Shown here one piece after another: positions 11,682 through 24,427 of a stretch of 64,000 nucleotides of DNA. Position numbers and translations under genes: made by a program. Source of the DNA: Neolentinus lepideus HHB14362 ss-1 (taxonomy: Eukaryota; Basidiomycota; Agaricomycetes; Gloeophyllales; Gloeophyllaceae); the NCBI GenBank assembly GCA_001632425.1, contig KV425604.1:67993-131992 (forward strand). Reading direction: 5' to 3'. Under the pieces are notes generated by a model. That model did not search any database. It worked only from the letters and a program-made list of their open reading frames with translations, and had not been told where the DNA came from. Numbering within the stretch: the first letter of the stretch is position 1; every line of letters begins with the position of its first letter.

Positions 11682-12750
11682 ATGGCCAACATTACTGACA
11701 GCAAGTGCGTTTTGGTCATTGGCGCGACCGCAGGGATCGGCAGGACCTTGGCTGCGAGCATCCACGCTCTGCCTTCGAATCCGACGGTGATCGTATCCGG
11801 GCGGCGACAAGAGCGACTTGATGAATTGGCCAAGACGGGGTTAGAGACGATTCAGTTCGATGTGAATGCAGACGCGGAAAGTCTACAAGCCTTTGTGGAT
11901 GAGCTCCTTGGCCGGTATCCGCAGGTTTGTCCTGATCTCTCCTATATGGTTGGCCGTTGATGCATTGATGGACAATCATTATAGGTAGACACTGTGGTGT
12001 TTTCTGCTGCGGTCCAATACGAGTACGACTTTACCAAACCCGAGACACTAGACCTGAAGAGTTAGTCTGCGAGCGCTCACGCGCCCCTATGTGTCACTCA
12101 CGATCGCCTTCACAGAGTTCTACAGCGAGCTAAATTTGAATTACATCACGATCGTAACGCTAATCACGTACCTGCTTCCTCACTTCTTCAAGCTTGGGGT
12201 GGGTCGTGTCATATCATGCTCCAGACGAGTCACTGAAAGCGCGCACTTGTAGGAGAAGGGCCAACCTTGCTTCCTACTTCCTATTACCTCGAACCTTGGT
12301 ATTGCACCTGGCGCGTGGACACCGTGCTATTCGGCCACTAAGGCAGCGCTGCACAGCTTAGCTCTGTCTCTTAACGAGCAGCTGAAGGATACTAATGTCC
12401 GCATAATGGAAATAATGCCCCCGTGAGTGTAGCCACCGTGCCTAGCGCTTCTAGTTAGACTTAGGAGTATTCAATAGCCTCGTTGAATCCGAGTTGCATA
12501 ACAGTACGTACTCATGCGTGATCATGAGGACCACTTTTGACGAGATGGTTACCTCCCAGCTGCTGGGAACACAGAGAGAGTGGCACAATACTGGATGCCT
12601 CTGGATAAGTTCGTGCACGATGTCATGGAAGGTCTCAAGCGGGGCGATAGAACAATTGCCGTTGGCATGTCTGCTGACCAGTATGAGCGATTCGAGAAGG
12701 GCAAGGAGGAGATAGTACATGCGACCATGGAGGAATGGAAATCATGGTAG
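11682..12750 (+). CDS. Short-chain dehydrogenase/reductase, tandem copy 2
   Basis: Paralog of the preceding SDR in the same orientation. Exons: 11682..11924, 11985..12060, 12116..12198, 12253..12422, 12478..12503 and 12575..12750. The first five exons have exactly the lengths seen in copy 1 (243, 76, 83, 170 and 26 bp) and the same phases, so this is an old tandem duplication with fixed introns. Motifs: GATAGIGRTL, GRRQERLDELAKTGLETI, FSAAVQYEYDF, and a catalytic ITSNLGIAPGAWTPCYSATK with a standard YSATK, where copy 1 has YCATK. The last exon reads AQYWMPLDKFVHDVMEGLKR after an AACACAG acceptor. ATG 11682 is chosen over an upstream in-frame ATG at 11655 because it aligns with copy 1. Physiological substrate unknown. 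Confidence 0.87.
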
Positions 12751-12905
12751 TTTGCCCAGGCATATCATATATAATGTATAGTGTTATATTTTTGAGCCAA
12801 ATCATCAGACCTTCTGAAGGAGAACGAGTCGACGCGTCTCAGTCACGTGGACTAGACTTTTTAGCTCAGAAAGGCAACTCACAACGAGTCAGGCCTTCAA
12901 GCTTT

Positions 12906-12913
12906 TATATATA
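12906..12913 (+). promoter_or_regulatory. TATA box of LYS1
   Basis: TATATATA lies 61 bp upstream of the LYS1 ATG. It sits in a 223-bp gap after the second SDR, at a usual distance for a fungal TATA element. Confidence 0.5.
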
Positions 12914-12973
12914 GTCCAGGACGAAGTCATTATTTCTATCTCTCCAGCCATCTCTTGTCCTTTGCTGCTCACC

Positions 12974-14254
<1,281 letters not shown>

Positions 14255-14916
14255 GCGCGGAGTTTCCCTCGAAACTCAGTCGCGAAAAGGCGAGAACTGC
14301 CTAGCTGTCCTCGTCATCTCGATATTATAGAGTGCATCATACCGTAATTGCGTGCGTTTGAAGTCTAGCAACTGCAGGATGGCATTACGGCTGGCGTATG
14401 GTGACCGACGAATGCCCACGGGTGCAAATAGCGTGATACGTTGTCGCCAAGGGAGCTGGACGTTGTGGAGACGCCGCGTCCGATGTGTCTTGTGCGCAGC
14501 GTTCTCTACGATAGCATGGCCTCAGCTGGGCTCGGTGATGAGTGTTATTTGCTAAGTAACTAGAGTCGAACACTGGCTGGGCAGGCAAGAAAGCGCAGTT
14601 GTGATGCAAGCAGTGATAAATATACAAGAGCCCGTGGTAGCGGATGTCAAGGCGGTAGCTAAGTAGCATGGTTGTTTGTATGTAATAAGCAGCCATCAAA
14701 ACAGACAGGTACGTCCAGCGTGGCGGCAGTCTCTTTCTTTTACTCCTCTTTGTCTTCTACCTTGTGTGGGTTTCTGGTCTCGTCTTCTTTCTTTTCTTTG
14801 CAGGCTCGACTACGACTTGTGCAATTTACTATCCAAATTACACGGTGCTGGTCGCCTGCATAATTCCCTCCGTAATACGACTCCCACCGCAAATTCCCTT
14901 GTCAATCGCTTAGAAC
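14255..14916. other. Intergenic region (662 bp)
   Basis: No gene was recognised. From about 14725 to 14815 the plus strand is pyrimidine-rich (CTCTTTCTTTTACTCCTC and similar), typical of a fungal promoter or 5' leader for the gene starting at 14917. Confidence 0.5.
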
Positions 14917-16198
14917 ATGGCGTATCCAGTCTCTCCGGTCCCCGAAATTCAAATCTCTCTGGCATCGCCAGAGGAACCTCAGCAAGAGCCGTTCTCGCCC
15001 TTTGCGGCGTTGAGCCCTCTTATGCATGAGGACGATGACGGTTACAGGCCAACGCTACTGTCGCCTCCTTGTATGGTTACACCGAAAGCGTCGAGGCAGC
15101 TTTCTCCTCTGCGTCCCGCAGACGCGCCTGCAGGCAAAGGTCTTGATCGTGATCGGTTCGAAGCACTTTTAAAATCATCCCGCGAGCGCAACAGCTCGGT
15201 GACTGGCAAGAAGTCCCCTGATTTACGCAAGGAAATTGCTTTGAAGGCCCATAAGAGCAAACAGAGTATGTGCTACTTCGTATGTCTTAGTACACTCTGT
15301 TCTGACCTGTGTTTCAGTGGAGCGGCGCGCTATCTTCTTGTCTAAGGTTCACGCACCTCCGTCTCCAACCGCCACTGGTCTGCCGAAGACTCCCCCCGAG
15401 TCTCCGGCTATCTTCCACTACTCGTTACCCTCTCCGGGTCTTGTGTCGCCGTTGGCCGTCTTTGAGTCCATCCAAGAAGACCCGTCTCACACGCGAGAGT
15501 CATGGGTGGAGCAGGTTGACTTCCGTTTGCCTAAGGAGTATGCGACTCAGGTTAAATCGGCCATGCCAGTGTCGCCCTCGTTCGCGAAACCACTGCCATC
15601 ACTGGATGAGATCACTGCTCGTTTGAGCTCTCAAGGGCTCGTTATTCCCCGACGTGAGACCTGCGCCCCTCGCAGATCACCTATTCCCTTGCCGGCATTC
15701 CTCCAGGGTCGCATGAACAGGGACAAGTCACCAGCGCGTGAGGTGGCCGTGAAACCCAGGCGTCCCCTCCCTATTGGTGCTGGCAGACTGCAGTTCCCGG
15801 TTCGCAACTCCGCCCCTGCGATGCCTGAGTCTGTTTCACCTCAGGCCAAGCAGCTGTACCAGCTTCCACCGCGATCGCCCGGGGCGCCGCTGACACCTAT
15901 GATTACGGTCACGACTACTGTGGTTCCCCGAACGTCGACGAGGTCACCCGTGAACCTCACCGAGTCCAACCTTCAGGCCCTCTCTGCTCGCGCTCGCAGG
16001 GCTAGCGATATGTTGTCGACGCTCCGACGCCGCACTGTCGAACCTCGTGTCGATGCCCATTCGTTGCATGGGCTCAATGGTCGTGAGTCGGAGGAGGACA
16101 AGAAGTCAGGTAGGCGACGCAGCGCGCCTGCTGAGATGGTCCAGAGGCAGAGAGAAGGTTTCATGCATCCCGTCTTGGGTTTGCGTGGAGGCTTCTAA
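14917..16198 (+). CDS. Hypothetical Ser/Pro-rich disordered protein
   Basis: Two exons (14917..15265 and 15318..16198) joined across a 52-bp intron with a GTATGTGC donor and TTTCAG acceptor give about 410 residues. I do not recognise a family. The protein is rich in Ser, Pro and basic residues, with many S/T-P sites (LSPLRPADAPAG, PKTPPESPAIF, PRSPGAPLTPM), suggesting a disordered substrate of proline-directed kinases. The middle holds a short ordered-looking stretch, LPSLDEITARLSSQGLVIPR. The C-terminus ends with the compact motif MHPVLGLRGGF after a basic RRRSAPAEMVQRQREG; such ends are often conserved in otherwise disordered fungal proteins. Codon use looks like its neighbours, so I treat it as real. 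Confidence 0.75.
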
Positions 16199-16758
16199 AC
16201 GTCTTCTCGCTGTACGATATCTTTCTCGGTTTCGTGCATTAGTATTGAACCTACGGATTCTTGGGACGTTATGTATCTTATTCTTCGATTGACTCTTCCA
16301 GACCATTTCCCCTTTTCGCTGCGGTTGATTGTACGAGACGGAGGTGGATAAAAGAAAAGAAAGAGACAACTTTTGTAGGATTAGCTTATCTTTTTTTCTC
16401 CTAGGCTGCGCCTCTCCGCAGCATTCCACTCGCTCAGCTTCCGACCATTAACCCACTCATTCGAAGATAGAGGGCTGTGCCCAAGTCTTCCACATTCTGC
16501 TAAGTTACGGATTATCGATCCAGCATCGCTATGGTGTAGATTTGGTAGTAGATATTATCAGACTGGTTCTTGATGTATCTATAATATTGTCGAGACACTG
16601 GGGAGTTAGAGACTATTTCTGCTTGTGTGTGATTGAGATCGTATTCCATTCCATATGCGAAACATAACTATGCTATACTAGGGGCAACGATCCGTATACC
16701 CCGGTTGGTTCCAGGCGGGTATTTACTTTCAAGTCGTCACAGAGGCATATGACTATGG
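16199..16758. other. Intergenic region between convergent genes (560 bp)
   Basis: 3' flanks of the plus-strand gene ending at 16198 and the minus-strand Ies1-like gene ending at 16759. It is AT-richer than the genes and has no coding signal. Confidence 0.5.
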
Positions 16759-18629
16759 CTAGTCCCACTCGGCTCGCTGCCATTGACCAGTGAATTGACT
16801 CTGACCTTCGAAACTGAGAGCTTCCTCTGGCCGCATGCCGACACCGTACGCATGGCCTTCAGGCGGTGGGGAAGGAGTGGGGGACTTCCCTCGCAGTCTG
16901 GTAATTACACTGAGTCGACGCTCTGTCCGAGTGATCGAGTTTAGCGGATACATGCAACTCTGCTGGAAACAACTCACGAAGCTCGATGTGCAGATTCCCG
17001 TCGACAAATTCTTCGTCCGAATCCAACAATGGATCAGCGGTATTCACAGAGTACCACGCTTCTATTTATTCACAAAGGTCAGCGTACCGTCAGGGAACGA
17101 CTGTAATTGCGAATTTTACACGGACGTTGTAGCATCGAGCGATCTCCCTCCGTTGCGTGAGGACCAAGCGTAGCTGTCTGCGCAGCTGGTGCTGCGGGTG
17201 CGACTAACAAGGTGTTCACAATGGGGCGGAGTCGATAAAGAACTTCACCTACTTCTGGGAGGAGGATTGCGGGGTCTGGACTGCTCCCGCTCTTTGGGCA
17301 CATAGTGATGGAATGTTTCCCCTCTACTACCTTGGTGCACGGCAGGATGCTGGGCACGGTGCCTCCTGGGAGCTAGATCTAATTACGGGTGTCAGACGAT
17401 CGAGAGCGACAAGGTGCTTTAGTACGCGCCTCTTTGAGAGGGAACTGGAACAGGCGACTGTGCGGCCCTCCTTTCATGTTCGGTTTGATTCACAAGCTTC
17501 TGCAGAAACTGACTTCGAAGTTGCGACATCTTCCTACCCCACTCAATCTCTTCCAGCGGGTCCAGGTTTTCTTCTTCCATTTCCCTGGCTGATATGTGGC
17601 GGAGAAGAGGGACTTTTCCTGGATGCGATCGCGCGTAGTCGTCTGCGAAAGGATTTGGGGCATCCGTGCCTTCCAGATAGTGGAAGATGAGCCAAAGGAA
17701 AGCACGAGCGCGGGAAGCAGAAGACAGCTCAACCGGCATAAAGAGGTCCAGGAAGTCCGTGGGTGGGTCAAAGTGGGGCAATGACTGATTCCGAAAGTTA
17801 GATTGGGCGCCATATATTTGGTATGGAATCTCACGGAAGCATGGTTGGCTAAAACAAATATTAGATTAACTACACTAGTAGGAGGCTTCTGTCCGGATTG
17901 CTTGACGTGAACATGAATACTGTGGCTGTTGGCTGATATGTTTCACACTCACTACTTTTGTGATTATTTCGGCTGGCGTGGACGGTGGGCCGCTCTTGAA
18001 TTCGGTCGGCAATAGGGCTGCTTTGAGGCAGTTCTTGATACGGGGTGCATCCTGTGCATTTCCGTCTGTTTTCTGTAACGAAGGAACTGGATGGTAGGAC
18101 CTAAGGGCGGTCTTCATCTCCGGGAAAACTGGATGCAGTATGGCGTTCAGCACTTTATAGTTACGAACGGAGAGAAATAGTGCCTACAGGCCATTGTCGT
18201 ATTTATTCTGCCGACGTTGGTAAGTAGACATATCTTTGCAAATTCCATCGCAAAAGCGGGCGTCTCCACCATCTTGTCTTTCAAGACCTTGGAGCACTTG
18301 CTAGAGTTGAAAAGTGCACCGATGTACAGGTCCCCGAAAATTACTTTGGCACCCGCTTTTCCTGGAGATGGATCACTGAAGACACTGGTTGCATCTGAAA
18401 AAATGTGATGGAGAACAGCATATTGGACGTCCTTTCGAGTGAGTGGCTCTGCGTCGCCGCGCTTGATGGGCACAGTTTTGCGATGAACGTACTGCGTGCT
18501 ATATACTTCTCGTTAGCGAGGTGATCTTTGGATAAACAAATCTATGGGAACCTACGTAGCCTCTGCTTGGGCTGGGGTCCATCCCTGCGCGCTGGGTTGC
18601 CTTGAAGGACCTGCTTGATCGGACTCCAT
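16759..18629 (-). CDS. INO80 complex subunit Ies1-like, paralog A
   Basis: Likely fungal subunit of the INO80 chromatin remodeller (Ino eighty subunit 1). First exons: 18629..18556, 18498..18188, 18128..17953, 17900..17835 and 17784..17426. They encode MESDQAGPSRQPSAQGW, then PIKRGDAEPLTRKDVQYAVL, LTNVGRINTTMAFFPEMKTA, PVPSLQKTDGNAQDAPRIKN, SGQKPPTSVVNLIFVLANHA and PPTDFLDLFMPVELSSASRA. The 66-bp exon 4 is found only by comparison with paralog B. The last exons give ADPLLDSDEEFVDGN and, after a GGACAG acceptor, RRLSVITRLRGKSPTPSPPP, ending FTGQWQRAEWD. I could not resolve the splicing of the disordered part around 17.06-17.43 kb. Family assignment rests on recalled motifs and is likely, not certain. 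Confidence 0.7.
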
Positions 18630-19178
18630 GGGAGGGAAAGACAAGAATAGATACGGGACACAAAGGAAACGATTAGAACACGCGGTGCCGAAGTTGTAAG
18701 ATGGAGGGGGAACCAGAAAAGCTATTCAGTTCTTTCACGTGCGTAGGCTGTAGAGAGGCCTGTTCGCACGATTATCATCAGAATCCTTGAACAATCAGCT
18801 CAAGAGATGTGCTGTGCATCCTATACGTGTAGACGCCACATGAGTTGGCTGATAGAGTCCGATGGTATCCAGGAAGACAAGAAAAAATAGTCACCTTTTC
18901 TGCACTCTATAAAAAGTGTGCAATAATCCATATGGATAGTTACGTCGCCGTCGTGAAAAACAAAAGGGCACAAAAGAAAGACACAAACTTACCTACACAG
19001 TACTGCAACCTAGCGCCGTTACTTACGTACGCCTATTTGATCACCAAGGTAATCCTAATTTAGAATTCACGGATGCAAAAATTTGGTTTGATTACATAAT
19101 ACTATCGACTTCTCAAGTCGTTAGTCGACGCTGATTCACTCAACATCCTCGTACTTTTGCTCCTGTAGACCGTTCAAA
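18630..19178. other. Divergent intergenic region (549 bp)
   Basis: It contains the promoters of the minus-strand Ies1-like gene and plus-strand TIM8. No strong TATA box or repeated motif was recognised. Confidence 0.5.
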
Positions 19179-19562
19179 ATGTCGCAAATGTCGCAATTCG
19201 ATGAGAAGACTAAGGTCAATTGGTATTCAGTCGTTTTGTGTGTTGCTGATGAGGGTCATCACGATTGAGCAGAAGGAAATGCAAACGTTTCTGACGGGGC
19301 TGCAAGCCACTTCACAGTTGCAACAGAACATTGTGGACTACACCAACCGTTGCTGGGACAAGTGAGTGTTCTATCCCTCTATATGACTTCGCATATTGAA
19401 ATCGTTTGCTGCACTAGATGTATCACCGGCGCACCAGGCTCCTACTTGTCCAGTAGCGAGGAGAGATGTGTTGCCAACTGCGTGGAAAGATTCTTGGATG
19501 CAAGCGTGTATATGGTGAACAAGTTAGGGCAAGACAAACTAAACCGTGATCTGTCACAATAG
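19179..19562 (+). CDS. TIM8: Small Tim chaperone, Tim8 type
   Basis: Intermembrane-space chaperone that, with Tim13, escorts hydrophobic precursors to TIM22/TIM23. Three exons: 19179..19214, 19273..19361 and 19418..19562, giving about 89 residues. The two CX3C motifs are intact as CWDKC and CVANC, 15 residues apart, within CVERFLDASVYMVNKL, which is characteristic of Tim8 rather than Tim9, Tim10 or Tim13. The N-terminus spliced from exon 1 reads MSQMSQFDEKTK, then KEMQTFLTGLQATSQLQQ. The first donor (AAG|GTCAAT) is weak but keeps phase and gives the expected helix. It converges with the acyltransferase gene 209 bp downstream. Confidence 0.85.
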
Positions 19563-19771
19563 ATCAGCACCGACATAGCGAGGAGTGGTTACATTATGGG
19601 CAGCGCAAGACACTGCATACATTCACGTCACGGAGAGTACAATCCACATACGTAGTATGACATATATAATTCAACCGTATCACAACTGTATTTATACTAT
19701 ATGTGCTGACAGATGCGAGACATTGTTACGATCGATCAGGCTCAGACCTGTCCCGAACACGAAGTGAATCA

Positions 19772-21315
19772 CTACCGCGTGTACTGCTTAATCTTAGTCC
19801 ACGTCCAGCCGAAGGTCGCAGGCATGAAGAAACAGAACGCATCGAGTATCTCTCTTCGTGAGCGTAGCTCCAGAGGAACTTCGACAGCATCCTTGGATGA
19901 CACAAACGATCCGGTATCCAGATATTTTGCCATAAGCTGATCCTTCTCTCGCCATATTTCCCGCAGCCAGTCTTCAAAAGCAAGCTTCTCCGCTTCAGGA
20001 ACGTCAATTTCTATAGCCTGCTTAGTTTCTGATCCATTTGGCAAGACCTTGGGATTAGTGGAAGAGAGGTCTCCCAAGGGCACGTCGGATCCTACGTCGA
20101 ATCGGCGGATATGCATATAGATGGCGGGCGGTGGGGTTCGGTCAAGGAATATTGATCGAAGAGTATAATATGACTGTCCATATTGGAAAGGCCGTATTCC
20201 TAGAATAACATCAGTCTCATTCGTAGGCACTTTCCATGAACATACCTGGATATCCAACAGTAATATCCAACAGCTGCAGACTAGGGATGCGAGGAGCAAG
20301 GGATCGTAAGCTGTATTGCAGCCCTGTCGATCGCGGAAGTAGGGTATGCATCATGTCTGGCTTAACCGTCGTGCAGTCCCAATTAGAGAGGAGAAAGGCA
20401 GACCCGGACAATACATACAATTCCTAGTTTGTCTGCAAATTTCTTACTGACTGGTCTTGTGTCAGCACTGACTAATGTACCCTCGGGGTAGAGCAGGAAG
20501 GAGAGAGGTATCTCTTGCTTTTCCGCGCGGCGGCCCAAACGAGAGAGTTGGGAAGATAAATTCAATCTATCCGACGCCCATGACCTTGCTAGAAATATGA
20601 AGTCAAAGAATTGCATACCCTAAGAGAGGTATATTCAGAAAAATCGGGAATGCGATGAGGGCCCAGACAACACGCCAGCTGCCACATACCAAGCCAAGGA
20701 TAGGAAGATACTTCAAGCTCTTCTTGAGAACTATGAACACGTCCCTATGCGTGTTCATGAAGTACATCAAGCACCATGCATACCACCAGTCCGCGTAGAT
20801 CTGCATCGCACGATTAGACGAGACATTTCACGTACACAGAACAAGCACCTGATGATTAGGTATCAAGACAGCCTTCCTCGGTAGGCGCAATTCAACCACC
20901 CGCCCAGTCCGATTTCGGACAACAATCTTCTCCAATTCATCGTCAGTGAAACGCCCTCTTCCTTCCCTCTCGAAGGATACGATCAACTTAGTTGGAGAGA
21001 ACCATTGACACATGAGAACTGGGAGAGAACATCTGTGTCGGATGTCTCACCAGCATCAACGATGCAACTCTGCTCACCTATGAGAGCCGCGAATGATCCT
21101 TTTGTGTACCGAATTCCCTTTTCGTATAGTTTCCCTGAAGCGCTCAGTGGGATCAAGCGCAACGGGAGCAAGAACACGAACTGCGTCCCGGTGACCATAA
21201 GGCATCCAAAGCTGAAGATAATCGAGAACAAGATCCCGCTGGTGACCTGAGTCCACGTCCTGCGAGGTCTGGAGGATATCGGGAGAGCATATACAGGGAC
21301 TTCCGTGCCGGCCAT
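19772..21315 (-). CDS. Lysophospholipid acyltransferase (PlsC fold, Cst26/LCLAT1-like)
   Basis: Membrane-bound acyltransferase that transfers an acyl chain to a lysophospholipid, probably in the ER. Six exons: 21315..21078, 21018..20849, 20800..20690, 20619..20419, 20360..20246 and 20199..19772, about 420 residues. The N-terminal membrane segment is VTSGILFSIIFSFGCLMVTG. The NHx4D catalytic motif arises only on splicing exon 2 to exon 3: IPNHQ then IYADWWYAW. The acceptor-substrate block FLLYPEGTLVSADTRPVSKK has the expected PEGT. Later blocks are LLPRSTGLQYSLRSL and LLDITVGYPG. A hydrophobic C-terminal stretch, DAFCFFMPATFGWTW, may be another membrane segment. The family resembles yeast Cst26 (lysophosphatidylinositol acyltransferase); the exact lipid is inferred. 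Confidence 0.87.
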
Positions 21316-22530
21316 GCTTGCTCGAGGGAGAGCAGAGAGGTCGACGCGCAAAACGGGAACACAACCACCAAGCTAATAATACAGCCCGCAGGACGCGTAT
21401 GTACACGGGAGAGGTTCCCTAGTCGTGTGCCCGGAGTGATTACTGTCAATTAGTCCGTATACGAATGCCCGGCCCGCACATTCCACATCGGGCGCTTGCT
21501 GCTGAGTCAAGAAGACTAACGCTCGGTAAAATAGGGAAAGTGAGATTACATCATTGCACGGGAGTTGCAAAATATCCTGTAAATCGCCATACGGCGACCG
21601 CAATATTTTCATCCTTGGTCTTCAAGGCATCACGCATTGTCATTCTGCGAACATTACTATTGTTTCGTGATTTAATATGTGAGGGAGTTGCAAAAGGTTT
21701 GTCACGTGTTAGTTAAACGGCACGGCCCGAAGCGGCAAGTCCCGACGTACATCAAGGAGCCTGTCTTTTATGCTTGTCGGGTAGGTCATTAGAGCGTATT
21801 TGCAGCGCCCAAACGGCCAATTTTATTCAGAAATTTGGAACTTCCGATTCATAAAAACGTGGCAAGACGGAATGCCGTAACCGAGGGTCAATTGTTGCAA
21901 AGACTTGCCCATAGCACTCGCGTTTTCCACTCTTTCGACTTCATTTTTTTTCAGGGATGAAATGTCGATACATACGACTCTGATGCATCCAAGAATGGTC
22001 TTGATATGCTGAGCTTTGGAGGAAACCGAGCATCAGCGAAACATCAGTTGCGCTATTTTTAGCCATCACTCGCGGTTGATCCCAAAAATTGGAACTCTCT
22101 TTCACAAAACTTTTGGGCGCTGCAAATACGCTCTATTTAGACAGAAAAATAGTATATACATTCATCCCAAACTTGATTTCGAGGTTCGCAGACCTGATAC
22201 CGGAGGAATCTCTTGTTTACATGCTCCGGTCAGTATTGAGGCATAGGTATCTCGACTAGCATTCTTTACCAGATGAGTTTTCTCTTGATCCCACTTCCTG
22301 AGCAATATGTCCTAGTCTATATCTATGGATCTGTGGTGATTCCACAGGTTTTGGTTCAGTGCGGACAGAGTCGTAAGGGGATTGAACGGGAGTTGTAAAA
22401 TTTGCAACTCTCGTGTAATGGTAGTATGCGAAGCCCGAAATAAATCACCTGCAGGTAATTATGGTATACTTTAAAACTAGGTAGCTGTTCCATTCCTTCC
22501 AGATTTCTATACCCATCTATTGATCCTCCA
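21316..22530. other. Intergenic region (1.2 kb) containing a MITE-like element
   Basis: No gene was seen. It holds an inverted-repeat element (separate entry) and repeated GGGAGTTGCAAAA-type words at about 21552 and 21683, with a variant palindrome at 22389-22413. Confidence 0.6.
21792..22133. mobile_element. MITE-like element with 22-bp terminal inverted repeats and TA target duplication
   Basis: A 342-bp stretch without coding capacity is bounded by perfect 22-nt inverted repeats. The left end (21792-21813) begins GAGCGTATTTGCAGC and runs to CCCAAA; the right end (22112-22133) is its exact reverse complement. TA lies immediately outside both ends (21790-21791 and 22134-22135), the target duplication expected for Tc1/mariner-type elements and their non-autonomous MITEs. 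Next to the repeats the two ends stay partly complementary (TTTGGAACTTCC against GGAACTCTC). The interior is AT-rich. No second copy was noticed in this window. Confidence 0.75.
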
Positions 22531-24427
22531 TTAGCAAGTGAAAGGGTGGCCGACCAGACCATTGTCATAGGCGTCAATGATTAACTGTGGAGGACATCGG
22601 AAATTTCCTAAGCAGCTGCGGCCAAGGCAAACGACTTTGATCACTTACCTTGACCGAAACGTATGTTCCCGCCCCACAAATGAACGCGCCCATTAAAATA
22701 GTAAGAAGAGCAAAGATAGTCCCAATCCATCTGCGACTGATAGCCTTCCATCCTCCTTCCAGATGGTACGTGTCGTGCAGCCAGAAGAATCCAGCGAGAC
22801 CGTATGTATACCACGATGCAAATACGGCCGCGACAATCCCGATGAGATAAGAGAAAATAGGTACTGCGATGGCTAGCACAGCTGCGACTCCGACGGCGAG
22901 AAGGCAAAGGAGGATCCAGCAGACCCATCCGAGAACGGTGTGGGAGTGGACGTGACGCGTACGACGGAAGAAGCGCATGAAGACGAGCTTCGCAGCTGTA
23001 TGGGAGTAAAGGCTTCCAGCACTAATGACAAAAGTCACAAACCATATACACAGCTAGTATAAGCAATACGAACATCAGGAAGTTGCCGAGAGCAATCGCG
23101 AAGGTGGTCTTGGACCAGAGCGGTGGCAGGGAAAGAAGTGCGGGAGATTGAATCGTTGGGCCAATGTAAACATACATCACAACGCTGAATGCAACGTAGA
23201 ATGCAGTGGAAAATCCTTGTAGGCATGTCGCTGCCTGTTGAAAGTATATGTCAGATTTATATTCTATACCATCAGAACGAAAGTTATTGATACCTTCATT
23301 GCATCCTTCGGGCGGGGCATCTCGGACATCAAGATGAAGAACCTAGCATGTCAAACCAAATCTTTAGTCATGCTTTGATTGTAATACAGTGGCTTGTTTA
23401 CATGAAATGACCCGCGTAAGCAAATACCTGATTCCATTCAGTAAGTGATTAATGATGCCCTTGAAGGACTTAATCGATACTCACGGGATTGGTGATCGCT
23501 AAGAATGCATCGTAAAAGTTGGTCGTAACAACAACGTCCAGCTTGCGACCTTCCGTCGGATTGATGGAAGCTCCAATCATCGCTAAGACGCCCGAAAAGA
23601 CGATCAAGCCAACGCTGAAGAGGCCCAGATGACTCAGATTGCCCAAGGTACGTGGAAGAGCAACCAGGAAAACCGCCGCTGCGAAAATAAGCAGTAGCCA
23701 CATTGAGCAATAGCCTTGGTTGGATAGCGTCGACAAGGCCTGTTGACCAGACAGTAGTTCCGAGCCCTGTGCACTGCCGTCAGATCAAGGTAGGAAGCTA
23801 TACCTGGATATCCTTACAGTTGCGCAGATAGCGAATACGACGGTACCGGCCGAGAGAATTTCCCTCCCAATAGGCCCGAAGAGAATGTAGCCCGCGTCAC
23901 CTAAAGCCCTGTTAGACTGACAAGCTGTATAGCGAACAAGTTCCGTACCCATATTGTGGACCTCTGGATGATTCAACTTGAAGTCGATGAGCAGCTTGGC
24001 CGTAAAGAGAGCGAACATTCCGAGGAATACGATCAGGATAACAGCCGGGACAATGCCTTGACAAAGAAATTGATAAGAAGCAAGAACGAACGAGAACTTT
24101 GATATTATATGTACCGACGACTGCAAGAGCATTAGGAAGGGCCAACATTCCGTTGCTGACAATCTCAGCAATCATCAGAATGGCTACGAACTGATTCTGC
24201 TTGTAAGCATGCTGTTGATAAATGATTCATTGTATACGCACCGGCCAACTGAGCGTCTTGTAATGAATATCATTACTCTCCTCGTCACCAAAGACGTCTA
24301 CACCCTCGACCAAGCTGCGCAGGCTCTGAGCTTCATAGTCCCGGGGGGAAGACTGAGCGCTGCGTTTCTCGCCCTCGTCCGACGAAAGGTCGACTTTTGT
24401 TCGCTTTTCGTAGTCAAGCGAGTCCAT
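22531..24427 (-). CDS. AAAP-family amino-acid transporter, tandem copy A
   Basis: Multi-pass permease of the amino acid/auxin permease family (Aa_trans), probably at the plasma membrane; the substrate is unknown. A cytosolic acidic tail (MDSLDYEKRTKVDLSSDEGE) precedes HYKTLSW, then TM1 as FVAILMIAEIVSNGMLALPN. Further segments: IVPAVILIVFLGMFALFTAK, GYILFGPIGREILSAGTVVF, TLSNQGYCSMWLLLIFAAAV, and a C-terminal block ending VGHPFTC. A 26-bp exon (23427..23402) encodes VFAYAGHF between the AITNP and FFILMSEMPRP exons. The last exon, LIIDAYDNGLVGHPFTC, stops at 22531. About ten exons; all joins I checked keep frame. An in-frame ATG lies 21 bp upstream of the chosen start. Confidence 0.88.
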
